DNA of 64,000 nt from Labyrinthula sp. Ha (lineage: Eukaryota > Sar > Bigyra > Labyrinthulida > Labyrinthulaceae). The translations under genes were made by a program, and so were the position numbers. Shown piece after piece: positions 22,151 through 34,892 of the stretch; position 1 is the stretch's first letter, and each line of letters opens with the position of its first letter. The notes under the pieces are model-generated. The model was not told the origin of the DNA. It did not search any database and saw only the letters and a list, made by a program, of their open reading frames with translations. The stretch covers positions 1,302,001 through 1,366,000 of the forward strand of contig JAALGZ010000009.1 of NCBI GenBank assembly GCA_015227615.1, given 5' to 3'.

Positions 22151-25100
22151 ATAATATTCAGTTCTTGCCAAGAAAATTAACCCTTTAGAATAAGAATATC
22201 TTTCAATACATTTTTTTTCGAGAGCTGGGTTTCTTGGTCATATCCTATATTTGTTCGACTTTTCGTAATCCAAAACTCGGACTCCGTTTCTTTGGTTTCC
22301 TGTTCGAAGTTTATGAAGTATTAAATTTCATATGAAACTCTGGAAAATATTGCCCAACCCCATCCTTTCATCCACACTTGCAAATTAGTTGTTATTAAAT
22401 CTATCTTAGCTTGATTTATTAATGAAAAAGAGAACCCTGAACCCAAACCCCATCCCTTGATTCACCATCCTTTGTTATCTTGAATTTATTTATATAAGAA
22501 AATCATCCCTCAATAAAGTTTCCATCTTTTCTATTAAGCTTAAAGTGTTCGATTCATATAAAGCTCTATGGAATTTCAGCTCATCCTCAGCTCCTCCCAC
22601 CAAAATCTGCAATGCACATCTAATAAACCTTATGCTAACAAACTAATCGCCAAAATAATACATCCTTTCCAAGATCCTGTTATATTAAAACTTCAAGAAT
22701 AGCTCAACCAGTTGAGTAAGAAATTGGTACAAACGAGAGAATAAAATATGCTTTTCATTTGCTCCCCTTCTGTAACATATACTGATCTTTTCCTTTGTCT
22801 TGATCATCATCAGCTTGAAACATGAAACATTCCCTTACCCCAAGGTTAAATATATAATAATGGTTTGCGCAGCAAGTAAACCTTAGAAACTGAGTGAAAT
22901 GAAATATTGTATTTCTTAACACCCCGGCTTCTTCGTTGATTGATATGTCGTGGGAAATTTGTATTTGGATATACTTGATACGGTTAAAGGCGTCATGATA
23001 ATAACAAATATTTCTTTGTTTTATGTATCTTATGTGCATCATTCATATTTAAAGCTTATCACCTTGAAAATTATATAATATTTTTTATCATTGCTCTTTT
23101 AATGTACGTGATGATTCTATATTCTTATCATTATTGTGAACATTTTATTTAGTTTGATGGTTTGCTTATTCTAGGTAATTATTTTGAACAATTTGGAAAT
23201 GAAGCCGATGAGATTATGGGGTACTTGACTGGGGAGTTAATTAAGTGTATTAGCAGGTTAACTGCAATGTCTAAAACCATAATCTTGCAGATAGCACCAT
23301 AAATATTATTTTATTGTATATATCCATTCAAGCTTCTACTTCTTAGTCTGAGCTAGAATCCAAATTAATGTGAACTTCACTTTATTTCACAATACCTCTT
23401 ACATACTTGCATGTTTAATTTCATTGGTTAAAGAAAACGCTGTGTGATTTTTTATATAGATAAACCTGTTCTCTCGCAAGAACTATTAGCTCTGAAGTAG
23501 TAAAGCCCCAAGCATTAGTAACAAGCCACAACTAGCATCATATTAACTACAAGTGGGTTTTCAACCTAAGATCTATCTTCACTAAACCCTTATTTAGTTA
23601 ATACATATTCTCATAAAACACACTTGGCTATGGCAGAAAATAATGCAAAAAATAGATCAAGACTATGTTAATTACTGTAGATTCTCAACACATTACCATT
23701 TAATGACATAAATGTGTAGATGCCTTTTGATGCAATCTCAGTATGTCAAAACAGTATTTAGATTTTCAATTTTACTGATATCCAGGTTTCTCCCATCCAC
23801 TTTAAATTAGATTTGAGATTAATATGAGTATTATTTTATCTTATGGCCATTTAGCAAATTCTTGTTTATGTTTTGATGTTCTCTATTATTGAGCTTTATC
23901 TGTTTTCCCCTATTTCCGAATGCTTCATCGGATTTTTTTGCTTCATAGCAGATTATTCAGTGCATGGTACTGGAACAGAAATACATTTCTTTTCATCTCG
24001 TCACCTCAACAACTGACTGGGATTGAATATCTAACACATACAACCTATATTCCAATGAAAATCTATTATCTGTGGTTCATGCAGCTATTAATATCAATTT
24101 TTTAAAGAAGAATCTGATGTCGTTCCCAATCGCATATACTTTTTAGCCAATGAACTCCAGCTATCGGCCTAATAGCAGATAAAATAAATTTTATTTCTCA
24201 GATACTTCAAACAATTAAAAAGCAAAATAGAATCTGAGACAATTTAGCCTAGGAGCATGTAATTACGTATAATTGCAAAGTTAAAATGTACACACAAAAC
24301 CTATGCATTTATTATTTGTGAAATGATAATGTAAGAAAATTTTGACCAAGCTTAAATCTGGAATAATTGTATCTTGATCTTAAGAACCTTGCCTTATATG
24401 ATGTTTCTATTTGTATCATAGAAAATGAATAAGGAATTTACGTCCTTGAAATGAGATGTTGCAGCACTCATTTCGCTAAATCATACTTTCCCCCTGTATC
24501 TTCTGCTAGAAAAAAGTCCTTAGCAATGCTTCGGATGGGATTTCTCTCACAAGGCTAAGCAAGATGAATGTACCTGCATATCCTAGTTTACTTTGCTGAA
24601 TGATACGTATTTCTTAATGAAACAATGTGAAAGAAAATCTATAAACCGGTCTAGTTGCCTATTTATATTTTTTAAAATTCTTAATATTGAGCAAATATGC
24701 GAGATCCATACCTTAAACTTAAACCGATCAACCGCAGCACCGGTAGTTGTTTTCTACGACATGTTCATGTTGAATTAAAGGCAAATACTGAAGTTTGCGA
24801 CCACAATAAAAAATGCACCCCGTTACTAATTCAAAGCCGATTCTGTTCATATGAAGTATCAAAACCAAACTTATAATTTCATTTATTACTCCAAGCAGTT
24901 GAATGTAAAAGTGGTTGTTATTTAAGAATATAATACTATGCAGTTTTTGGGTAGTTTATTTTACTCAACGTAGATACAAAAAAATCATAGAATCGGTTTA
25001 CTAATCATGATTTCTCTTCTTTAATAAGCTTATGCTATTCTAGTTAACAACTCATTGAAAACTAGATGAGATAATTTGCATTTAATATGTAGAGAGGTGT

Positions 25101-28100
25101 ATCACACCAAATTGAAAGTTTACAGTCACTACTACGACGAAGAAAAAATATCGGTAAATAATCATTATGCTAAATATTTTATGAATATTGATTCAATGAA
25201 CAGCTTTATATGACTGAGTTGTGATTAGCTAAGCAAGCAATTGCTAGTCAAGAACTCAATTGTTCACTATAGTTTCGATTTTAACACCCAATATTGAGTT
25301 GCAGCCGCAATATAAGCCACTTGGTTGCAAAATTTGCAACATTAGAATTCTCAAGTAATAATTTGATTATCTTAATTCTTAGAAATTTAAGCATATCTTA
25401 TCTACTAAGAACATCTTAAATTTTTTAAAATTTGTCAAATTTCCAACAAAATTGACCGACTGTGAGTGATCTAGTGTCTTATTCCGGGTTAGTTCTTGTC
25501 CATATAAAGTATAGCTCTCGAATTATCAAAAATCAATTGGTATTTGATTAACTTTGAGGATTCTTACGTTGAAGATTTGGAATAAATTCATACAAGTTTT
25601 GCATTCAAATAGTCGGAGAAGTTTAATTGAAGCGCTACATCTCATAGATATAGTTTTTCTATTCTAAGGGATTTCTTCTTACTTATTGTACTCAATTATT
25701 TCATTTACTAATAGGTTAGCTAACACTTTGGCATTATTTTGAGATGAATGTAACTTGAATATAATTAACTAAATCTTTCTACACATTGTTCCTTACAAAA
25801 TCATTTTCTAAGAAAAAAAATTTTCCAAGCGAACAAACTTGGGCACAAACTTCCTCAAACCCATTGTATTTTTACTTTACCCAATAACATAGTACTAATT
25901 GTCTTGTGTTACCTATTATTGCATACAGGAAAATTAATTCGATTTCATTAAGTGATTTGAACTTGTATATTTGTGTAGTTTTATAATTACTAGAAAACTT
26001 AAGGTTCGGTGATATGTTGGGAGGGACTATTGGCTGTTTTTACATGTTGAGCTCTTCTGTGTAATGGAAATTTAAAAGTCAGTTTAATTTTGTGTTTATC
26101 GGATGGTAAAAATTATAATCCTGAGAGTTAGTCAATAGGTACAGTTTCAAAAGGCATAGATTGAAACAAATTAGCACTAGGCGAACTATATTACAACAAG
26201 AGCTTAGATATTGAGCTCTAAGGCCAATGGTTTTTTGCTTTCTTATGGAAGCTAATTGTGTGTAAAACTTTTCATCTTATCACATCTAAAATATATGAGC
26301 CTTCGAATATATAATTGTATTTATATTGACAGATGTATCATGTCCATAGCTGCAACTTCTTAAGGAAACGATATCATTTCCCATCCCAGACTAAATTTGC
26401 CAATTTTTTCGTCCAGATTTCCAAATAAGATAGAGCCAGGAGTAATAACTTCTTCTGTTAGATTTTTTATTAGTAGTGAGTTTATTGGGCAAATGTTCTT
26501 GACATGCATTTTAGAGTCAATATGACTCGAATCAAGAACTCAGTATTATTCTTTAGGCTTTAGATATAGAAAAAAAATTCTCGCTTCTTATTATTGTTTG
26601 CAACCCAATTAAATACAAATACATTGCTCTATATCTGTCCTATTCCTATTTTCAAAACATTATTTTCAATATAGTAGGTAAAAAAACTTGAGAGAACAGT
26701 GAAAAGCTTAAGGAACTCCATTGATGCATACATTTACCACCACAATTCCGATTTCACAAGAAATCATCCAAACTATTTCTACCAGAAAAATATTTTATAC
26801 TAAGAATTTAAGATCCATTTTGCTCTAAAAATTATACCAGTTATGGTTAAATGAATCAATATGGGATAATGTAAATGTATACTTGCAATGCACCCAGTAA
26901 ATATTTACTGCTAAAATCATCTTACCCAGTTCCTATTACCCAACTACACGTGGAGTTTAATTTATTGATAATTAATTCATAAGAAATTTGATTATATTTC
27001 TCTTATTGATTGATTCTGATAACTCTCCAATCATTGATTATCATTTGCGATAATCAATTGATTTTGAAAACAAGGCTGCGTCAAGAAGCCTAGGTTCATG
27101 TAGCTAAACTAAGTGAGCTCTGCACAGTACTTAAATCTTTAATAAATTAGCCACATGGGCCCAGAACATGCTATTGCTAGATTATTCCTATTTCACATGG
27201 CCAGCTCTTAAAGGCTCTCATAAGGTGAAGAATCCAGATTTGAAACCTTGTGCAACTTAACATTGAGTCGCATAGCTCATCTTTATTCTCATAATCAATT
27301 GATGATCTAAATCATTTGGCAGAAATTAGAAATCTAATTTTTTTATTTATGATTAAAGTCAAACTAATTATCAAATATTTATTTATAATTTTTATCAGAT
27401 CTCGCGCCTATACCCAACCCAGCCTTCAGAGTTCTTGCAAGATTAAAACGGAAACTGATTAAAACTTAATCTACCTTGGGTGAAGAAGGGGTGAAAACTC
27501 AGCATTTTCTGTATATTTTTCTCAAGCAATGATAATACTGACAAATTAGTTTGTCGTCTCTCTTCACGCATACACTCTTTTATATAATCAGTATAAATTC
27601 TATAAAAATTTTTAATTTCACGCAAAATAAGTCCCACTCAGACTTAAGAAACTTTGGTTTTCATGTTTTAAACTATATTTTCTATGCAAGTTTCGCAAGT
27701 TTGTAGAACAGCTGGGGGAAAGAGCTAAGAATTTAAGCTTCTTCGCTGAGTTTTAACCATGTCTGCTAAAACTAATGAAATTAGATATATTCATGTTAGT
27801 CTTTGCTGATGCTTTCTTCGGTGACTTGAATTGGAGTACCTCTGTGTTCGGTTGCTTTTCTGAACTACTAGCCCAGGAAATTTATATGTGTACCTGATGA
27901 GAACTAAAAGTACTACATATCTGCATATACCCATGAGCTGTTTATTTATAGCTGCATTTAATGATGAGAAAACAACTTTAAACTTCTCGAAAGCATATAA
28001 TTGCGGCACCTAGAATGAATTATTAGACCCTGTTCTGTAATAGCAAGCTTGTGCAAGTACAAGAACTATCTCAATAAATCATAGACATTTTTTAGCAAGA

Positions 28101-29264
28101 ACAAGGTTTTGGAAATACATGCAATTAATTACATTTAGATTCGGTCAAAAGTTCTAGATTTAGCAAAGGCTACTAATACCTTATCATCGAACCAATTATC
28201 CCATTTACAATACTTTACAAGCTTAACGAAGAACCTAATCCAGCAAAGGCAAGACTATAACAGTACAATATATATAGCCCAGTGAACTTATGTAATAGTA
28301 ATGGGTAAGTAATGACGGCTTTGATAACTCTTTATATTGAATTGGGAAAGTTCGTTCAGACCCCTTTAGAGGAAGAATAGGTAGCCGGGTCTTCTGAATA
28401 TTCCAAGAGTGAAAATTTAGAGTCCTACGTGTAATTTCAACCAAATATTCCTCTATATAAATTGCTTAGATTTCTCAAAGCGATGATACAGATATTTATT
28501 TGTTTATTAAGTTAGACAGTTTTCAATGTAGAAAAGTTTATTATTAGTGATTACTTTCCGTGTGAGCTCGTTTAGAGAGCTCGTTCAGCTCATTTATTTT
28601 GGGATTTGTTGATAGTAATCTTGAGCCTTAGAGAAATTATTTTGACACAATAAAATAATTCTGAAGAAATTGTAGCAAAAAAATGTATTGTCTTAGTTTA
28701 GTTTCCGCTGGGTTCTTCCTCAGTATTTTCTTGCTCAGTTGGGAAAATATTCTTCTATGCATGATATGAAAAACTTTCATCAATTATTATCCTGGCATTA
28801 ATATTTGTATGCATTTTATTAGGTGAATAAATCTAAAAACCTTATATATATATGGGAAAACTCAACCTATTGCTTCCCAGTGGGGCAAGACTTGGTGCTG
28901 GTACTACATGCAAAGCTTTGGTACGTATACCTGGCTACCGTCCTTAAATTAGCTAAAGAAATAAGGCTAAAATATATCTATAAATCCTTGTTTTGTTTCT
29001 TAGATAAAAGTGGGCTAATTCTATAGGTTTCTAGCTTCTAGTCCTAGTTAAACAGTTGATGACAAACAATTATAATTTTTCCTTGAAAAGAAAAGTTCAT
29101 TTGGTCAATTAATATATTTAGATAATGATAAGTTTATAGCAAAAAAAAATAAAAATTTTTAATATAATTAAATTTAATAAAAAGTCTATTATCTTACAGC
29201 TCATATTAATTATCTGTATTTTGATTTTCTTGCATAATATTCTGAAATCAATTTTTATGAGATA
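22151..29264. other. 7-kb A+T-rich gene desert
   Basis: The block contains only short ORFs (the longest near 95 codons) with no recognisable domain, on both strands. I see no tRNA, no long repeat and no strong inverted repeat. It may hold unrecognised non-coding RNAs or very old insertions. Confidence 0.6.
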
Positions 29265-29280
29265 GCATTACCACAGTTAT
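29265..29280 (+). promoter_or_regulatory. Candidate core promoter motif upstream of tepsin
   Basis: GCATTACCACAGTTAT ends 21 bp before the tepsin ATG. CATTACCACAGTTAT is also found on the coding strand upstream of the RNB-fold gene, and CATTACCACA upstream of the mitochondrial carrier gene. The position close to the start suggests a transcription-start or core promoter element. Confidence 0.5.
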
Positions 29281-29301
29281 AACTTCAACGTAAATAATAC
29301 A

Positions 29302-30420
29302 ATGTCAACATTACCAAAAATTATCTCGGATATTTTAAATTCTGATCCATCTAAACCAATACCAGGATATTTAATCCATTCATTAACTCAATCTTCATAT
29401 AATGCAATAGAAATTGATATATCAAGATCTTTAAAACTATTGGAAACAGCACTTCTTCAATCTGCTTCTCCAAAACGCATCGATCAAGTATTAACGGCTA
29501 CATTGAAAATTTCCCAAAACTCCCCAAACTCAAAATATCCGTTGAAAAAAAGTAATCTTATTCAACGGATAAAAGAGTATCAGAGTTACAATACAAAAGC
29601 AGATGCATTAGTTGGAGATCATTATATACAGAAGATTAGAAAAGAAGCAAAAGAAATATTATCTAATGTATTTGATGAAACCAAAGTTCAAACAAAAAGT
29701 ATTTCTTCTAATGAGTTGAAGTCAAGAATTCAAGGTTTTGGAAACACAAACTTTAATAATCATATACCCTTAAGTTCGAGAGTTGAACCAGTACGAAATA
29801 ATCCTATTGAAAGGTTTCAAGTAAAGGAAAAGACAAAAGAAGAATTCATAAGAGAAGAGCTTTTAACCGTTCTAAGAAATGGAATGTATTCAAAGGAATT
29901 TGAAAGGTTTGTTTCCTCCTTCTTGGAAGATAATCTAACACATTTGAGCAACTATAATAGTTTTCATGAAGATCTAGATATTTTTTTCAAGTTGGTTTTT
30001 GAACGACTTTCCATAAGTTCAGATACGGAAAAAACTGTATGTTTGGGATTGTTGTATACTTTTCTGAGTATATTTACTGGGAATAAACATAAGATGTTTG
30101 AAAGTCGGTTGAAAGAAAAGATGGACTTCATAAAAAGCATAAAAGGAAATTCAGAAGTGGCAGAAAAAATTAAAAATATTTTGGAGAGTTTAGGAGAAAA
30201 AGAGGTGAAGAAACCAAAAGAGGAGGAGGTTGGAGATTTATTGGGGATAGAAGAACCAGAGGAAGTTCAAGACATGTTTCAAGGCATGAAGATAAAAGAG
30301 GATCCAGTCGACGATTTACTCAATCTGACAACTTCAAAGGAAAATCAATCTGCGTTTGATTTTTTAAACGAAGAAACTGAGACAAATAAAAAAGATGCTT
30401 TCGATGACTTATTATCATAA
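29302..30420 (+). CDS. Tepsin-like AP-4 accessory protein
   Basis: The protein has 372 residues. An ENTH/VHS-type helical solenoid fills about 1-130, and a second helical VHS-like block about 170-295. The acidic tail carries two short peptides that identify the protein: MFQGMKI at residues 325-331 matches the tepsin peptide that binds the beta4 ear of AP-4 (LFxG[M/L]x[L/V]), and SAFDFLN at 350-356 matches the peptide that binds the epsilon ear (S[A/V]F[S/A]FLN). Tepsin is an accessory coat protein on AP-4 vesicles leaving the trans-Golgi network. The last residues (AFDDLLS) and DDLLNL are further acidic di-leucine-like motifs. RPS9 follows on the same strand 158 bp downstream. The two-motif match makes the identification strong despite weak overall similarity. 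Confidence 0.85.
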   Translation: MSTLPKIISDILNSDPSKPIPGYLIHSLTQSSYNAIEIDISRSLKLLETALLQSASPKRIDQVLTATLKISQNSPNSKYPLKKSNLIQRIKEYQSYNTKADALVGDHYIQKIRKEAKEILSNVFDETKVQTKSISSNELKSRIQGFGNTNFNNHIPLSSRVEPVRNNPIERFQVKEKTKEEFIREELLTVLRNGMYSKEFERFVSSFLEDNLTHLSNYNSFHEDLDIFFKLVFERLSISSDTEKTVCLGLLYTFLSIFTGNKHKMFESRLKEKMDFIKSIKGNSEVAEKIKNILESLGEKEVKKPKEEEVGDLLGIEEPEEVQDMFQGMKIKEDPVDDLLNLTTSKENQSAFDFLNEETETNKKDAFDDLLS

Positions 30421-30578
30421 CACTAGCAGTAATGCCACCTGTTGTTTCTTTTCAGTCTCTGGTAATTCCCCCCTAGTAATTTACCCTTGCCTGTAGTAAT
30501 TCCATCTTGTACTTCTATTTAAGCATTTTGGGCAATCTTAACAAGAATCAAAATCCAACCAATTGAAAAGATAAAAGA

Positions 30579-31145
30579 ATGGGAAAAGTATCAGCCCACA
30601 GAAATTACTCCAAAACAGTCAAAACTCCACGTAGACCATACGATAAAGAACGTCTTGATCAAGAATTAAAGCGATGCGGAGAATATGGATTAAGATGTAA
30701 GCGTGAAATGTGGAGAACTCAGTTGATTTTAGCAAAGATCAGAAAAGCTGCTCGTGAATTGTTGACACTTGACGAAAACGATCCTAAAAGAATTTTTGAA
30801 GGACAAGCTTTATTAAAAAGAATGAAGAGATATGGACTTTTGACTGAAGAAGAAAATAGTTTAGATTATATTCTTCAACTGACAACAAAAAAGTTTTTGG
30901 AGAGAAGATTGCAGACTGTTGTTTTCAGAAAAGGATTGGCCAAAAGTATTCACCATGCAAGAGTTTTAATCTTTCAAAGACATATCAGAGTTGGAAAGAG
31001 AATGGTCAATGTAGCTTCTTTTATGGTTAGGAAGGAAAGTGAAGGAAACATTGACTTTTCAATTGGATCTTCTTTAGGTGGAGATGGAAGACCTGGAAGA
31101 GTTTTAAGAAAGAAGTTAAAAAATCAAGGAGGAGACGAAGAATAA
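30579..31145 (+). CDS. RPS9: 40S ribosomal protein S9 (uS4)
   Basis: The protein has 188 residues, close to the eukaryotic RPS9 length, and is recognisable throughout ([18 protein letters not shown] at the N-terminus, [28 protein letters not shown], the S4 RNA-binding domain at about 105-170 with [21 protein letters not shown]). It is a core protein of the small cytosolic subunit and helps decoding fidelity. The ATG is preceded by a CCAAT box (AACCAATTG) about 14 bp upstream, and three GTAATT words lie further upstream. The C-terminus is acidic (GGDEE). The stop codon lies only 9 bp from the stop of the convergent NadD-like gene. Confidence 0.97.
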   Translation: MGKVSAHRNYSKTVKTPRRPYDKERLDQELKRCGEYGLRCKREMWRTQLILAKIRKAARELLTLDENDPKRIFEGQALLKRMKRYGLLTEEENSLDYILQLTTKKFLERRLQTVVFRKGLAKSIHHARVLIFQRHIRVGKRMVNVASFMVRKESEGNIDFSIGSSLGGDGRPGRVLRKKLKNQGGDEE

Positions 31146-31154
31146 ATTTAAGAT

Positions 31155-31694
31155 TTAACTCTTCCTATAAAGTTTATTTTTGTTGATTATTTCTTCAACG
31201 GATAGTGGAACATAGTCTGATATGGACATATTCTGTGCAACTAAAGATCTAACCGTTGAAGAAGATATTTGAGGATAAGGAAAATCAACAAACGAAGCAT
31301 TTGGATAAAGAGAAAGAAGAGAGTCTATTTCATGAGAACGAGAAAAAACTAACAAGGAATCTAAGTTTGAACAAAGTTCATGGTTTTTAACAAAAGAATC
31401 AGCACCAACAATTGCAGTAAGTGGTTGACCATCAATTTCAGATTTCAGCTGATCATATGAATATTCATAAGAATTTTGTATAAGTATTTCAACTTTTTGG
31501 ACTTGAGAGGTTGATAAAGTTGAAAGAAGCATTTCCCTTCTAAGTTCTGGAGAAGCTTCAACAGGTTGATTTGATTTATAAGTATTGATTACTATAAAAA
31601 TTTTTGTTGGATTATATTGTGAGAATATTGTTTGAATAATTTTCAAATGTGCATTTGTAACAGGATTAAAAACACCCCAATAAACAAAATACAT
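31155..31694 (-). CDS. Nicotinate/nicotinamide mononucleotide adenylyltransferase-like protein
   Basis: The protein has 179 residues of the nucleotidyltransferase fold. YWGVFNPVTNAHLKII near the N-terminus is the G-x-F-x-P-x(4)-H motif that binds ATP, and ISSSTVRSLVAQ near residue 145 is the ISSTxxR motif. The C-terminal YVPLSVEEIINKNKLY closely fits the NadD/NMNAT ending (VP..V..YI..N.LY). These features favour NAD synthesis (transfer of AMP to NMN or NaMN) over phosphopantetheine adenylyltransferase, although the N-terminus resembles both. The length is short and bacterial-like. It shares a 157-bp divergent promoter with ISCA2. Confidence 0.78.
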   Translation of the reverse strand: MYFVYWGVFNPVTNAHLKIIQTIFSQYNPTKIFIVINTYKSNQPVEASPELRREMLLSTLSTSQVQKVEILIQNSYEYSYDQLKSEIDGQPLTAIVGADSFVKNHELCSNLDSLLVFSRSHEIDSLLSLYPNASFVDFPYPQISSSTVRSLVAQNMSISDYVPLSVEEIINKNKLYRKS

Positions 31695-31851
31695 TTTATT
31701 CTTCTTCTATATATATGATTGGATAAATATATTTATTAAACCAATCAAATAAATATTTATTTTAATTGGATAGTTAAACCAATAAAAATATAATTTATTT
31801 GATTGGCTATTTCATGAAATTTGATTCGTGGAATTTTAAAGTAAGGAAAAT
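31695..31851. promoter_or_regulatory. Divergent promoter with a cluster of CCAAT boxes
   Basis: The 157 bp between the NadD-like and ISCA2 starts contain at least five CCAAT/ATTGG elements in both orientations (GATTGGATA, AACCAATCAA, AATTGGATA, AACCAATAAA, GATTGGCTA), spaced about 25-40 bp apart. CCAAT boxes are bound by NF-Y in most eukaryotes, so the two genes are probably co-regulated. Confidence 0.6.
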
Positions 31852-32238
31852 ATGAAGAAATTTGTAAACATAGGAATGGGACTCCGAAGGAACTTCTCAG
31901 TATCTCTTACTGACAATGCAGTTGATAGAATAAAGATACTAAAAGAAAAGATGAAACAAAATCATTTGAAATTGCGATTAAGTGTAGAAGGTGGTGGTTG
32001 TTCAGGATTTCAATACAAGTTTGAAACAACTACAGAAGAACCAACTGATGAAGACTTGATATTTGAAAAGAACGGTGAAACTCTCCTAGTTGATGATGTT
32101 AGTTTTGAATTTGTAGATGGTGCAAAAGTTGATTTCACAGAAGACTTAATAAAACGAGTTTTTGAAGTTATTGATAATCCGAATGCGGAAGCTGGTTGTG
32201 GTTGTGGTGCCAGTTTTGCTGCAAAGATGGAGTTTTGA
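31852..32238 (+). CDS. Mitochondrial iron-sulphur cluster assembly protein, ISCA2-like (A-type)
   Basis: The protein has 128 residues. The first 15 or so are basic with Phe and Met (MKKFVNIGMGLRRNF), which fits a mitochondrial targeting peptide. The HesB/IscA domain follows, with the three conserved Cys: one in GGGCSGFQY and two in AGCGCGASF at the C-terminus. A-type proteins deliver [4Fe-4S] clusters to aconitase-like and lipoate enzymes with their partner ISCA1. The spacing fits ISCA2 slightly better than ISCA1, but the paralogue is not certain. The stop is TGA. Confidence 0.9.
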   Translation: MKKFVNIGMGLRRNFSVSLTDNAVDRIKILKEKMKQNHLKLRLSVEGGGCSGFQYKFETTTEEPTDEDLIFEKNGETLLVDDVSFEFVDGAKVDFTEDLIKRVFEVIDNPNAEAGCGCGASFAAKMEF

Positions 32239-34892
32239 CTGTAGATAATTATTTGAAAAAAAAGAAGACAATTCTTAATGTATATAGAATGTCTGAAAAA
32301 GAAATTTTCTTTGGTAGACTTGATAAATTTTTCAAAATTAAACAACGTCTCCCTCCAATAAATGTGCTTTCTTAAGGTTGACCCAAATTTAAGCTCGCTT
32401 GACATCTGAATCTTCTTGGAATTATAATTATTAATTCTAATAAGATTTAGAAAGATAGTAAGAAAAAAATTATTTTATTTCCCTCCAGGCTCTGAAATAT
32501 GAGGCAAAGTGAAGACACAGAAGAACTTCTAACAAAAAGGAAAGAGTGAAGAATCATGTAGAAAACTCAGTAAATGTACTGCTTCCAGTCTACTTTTTAT
32601 ATTAACTTGCAGTATAGTGGTTAAAGCTCTCTTAACCATTCAAAGCTAAAAACTCCTGTCATGGAGATCTCCTTAGAGCTCATGAAGGTTCAAATTGTAG
32701 GCCAGAAAGGAACTGCATATACCGAGTTATAGTACGCTGGATTCATACTACAAGTGATGAAGGTGGGGCAACCTTTTCCTAAAATATTGCTCAATTTAAC
32801 AATCCAAGATTTTCAATAGGCAAGCCCACTGAGCTTTACTCCAACAGTTGATGCTACCTTTCTTTACTAACTAACTTGAGCAATGTAAGTAGCAGCAAGT
32901 AACATTAGACCTTGTTAAACTATTATCTTCATGGAATTTTGCCTGCTGCAACTCGTGCAAGTTAGTAGAATTATTGCAACTAGCCAGACATGCTTTGTAC
33001 ATTGACCAAACTTAGCTATTCATATGTTGGGAAAAACAAAGCAATGGGTTGGAAAGCTCTTTTCGATGAAGATATCTTTCCTATGAACTATATAATGAGA
33101 GAAACGCATGAAAAAGTCATTGAAATAGAGCGAGTTCTTGCTCTTATGGCACACAATTACTCTCTGAGCGACGGGTATGGCTTTTTTATGCAATGAACAT
33201 TTGCTGCTCGAACAAATATGATTATGACTCAACAATGTAGTTATTTCTGTAAATATATTAAACAAAAGTTTATGCCGAAAGTTTTATTATCTCTCTTAGG
33301 TTTCACTTTAAATTTTCTTATAACTACTAAGTTATTAGCTATCTGACAGCAGTGCTAGTGAGCAATACAGTAATGTAGAGGAAAACCTAAATCTCTTTCT
33401 CTTCGATATAAAAGATCCTTTAGTACCACCAATGTGGATGTGAAGCAAGACATTGAATACTTTTTTTCTCAATAGCAAGAAAATAGCAATTGGTATAGAA
33501 CTGGAAACATTGTTTCCTGTGGCCAAATAAAATTAAATCCTCAATGCTGTTGTCATTTCAAAGCCAACTAAGTATGAAACAGTAAGTTCATTTAAAGTAA
33601 ATAGTCTAATCATTGTATAAACATTTGATTTTGTGTCACTCGTGTCGCTAAGAAGTGTATTGGATATCGTTTTGTAACTTTAGATATGTAACAAGAACCA
33701 TGTCAAATGTATTCATTCAAAGGAACAGGAAAATGTACTAAGGCCACTATTAAATTCTTAATTTCATTGTTCCCTGCAAGTTTTATTCGTTATTTTCGTA
33801 GCATCAAAATATTGGTCCGGAAAAGTATTCTAGAAAGAAAAATGTAGAGTATTCATAAGTGGTATTATTCAATAACAGTACAAACAGAAAGAACATTTTC
33901 ATGAGAAAAGCTATAATTTATTGAGCAAAGGAGTTTCTAGTGACAATTAGGTATCCAATTTGATTTATTAATAATTTGTCATTTAATTGTTTTCCAATGG
34001 TTTCCTTGTTGAGAAACATTAATATTCACACAGACTCCTATGGTTAATTTCTGAAAATAAAATGATCATTATATCAGCTCCGGGCAAGACAACTCCTAGC
34101 GAAATTTCCAAACAAAGCTGTTTCTTTTCTTGCACCGCGTGAAAACCTGTATACAACTGCCATATGGCCCATGACTAATACGAGAAAATTTTGCGCTGCG
34201 GCACATGACCCAGTTTTCGACTTTTATACGGTGCAAGAGTGAGGAATATTTTGGACATTTCGCCCTGGGTTACTGTGCCCACTTTTGTATTGATAATCAA
34301 TTAATAATAGTTCTGCAATCATTTGATACAAATCAAAATACCAATTCCCTTATTGTAGAACAGAGTCTAAGCAATCGTCAAATGATTATTGATAAATTTT
34401 ACCAAACCCGATACCTAGCTAAAACAAGTTGCCCCAAGGTTGAGAAATGGTTTCTGAAACTCCTAAGATGACTGTCTTACTTGCTCGAAGGGAATCATTT
34501 GTGTGAAAAAACTGAATATTGATGAAGAGATCTTGCCCCATAGTTTTGGCAACTCGAGAGAATGGGTGCACTAACTTGCACCTCCTGTTTACTGTTGCTG
34601 ATAGTTTTAGATGCCTTGACATGCTACAATATGATGCTTCAAGACTTCCAAACAACATGATCTGCCTCAGTAAATTTGTTCAAGCACTAACATCTGTCTA
34701 GTATTTCCTATCCTTCAATTTATTAATCGTTAATACCCTTAAATTGATATCTAGTCTTTTAGAAAACAATCTATGGATATTCACGTACTTCAATCTTAGC
34801 TCTTTAGCAGTAATGTACCATTGAGATTTTAATATGAGTTCCAATTTATGAACATTATATAGTAAATATTTCTTCCTATTCCAGAATTCAAA
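32239..34892. other. Intergenic A+T-rich DNA
   Basis: About 2.6 kb without a supported gene. ORFs under 90 codons have no recognisable domain. The word CATATGGCC recurs in this stretch (near 34160), near 4083 and near 39140, which may be chance. No RNA gene was seen. Confidence 0.55.
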
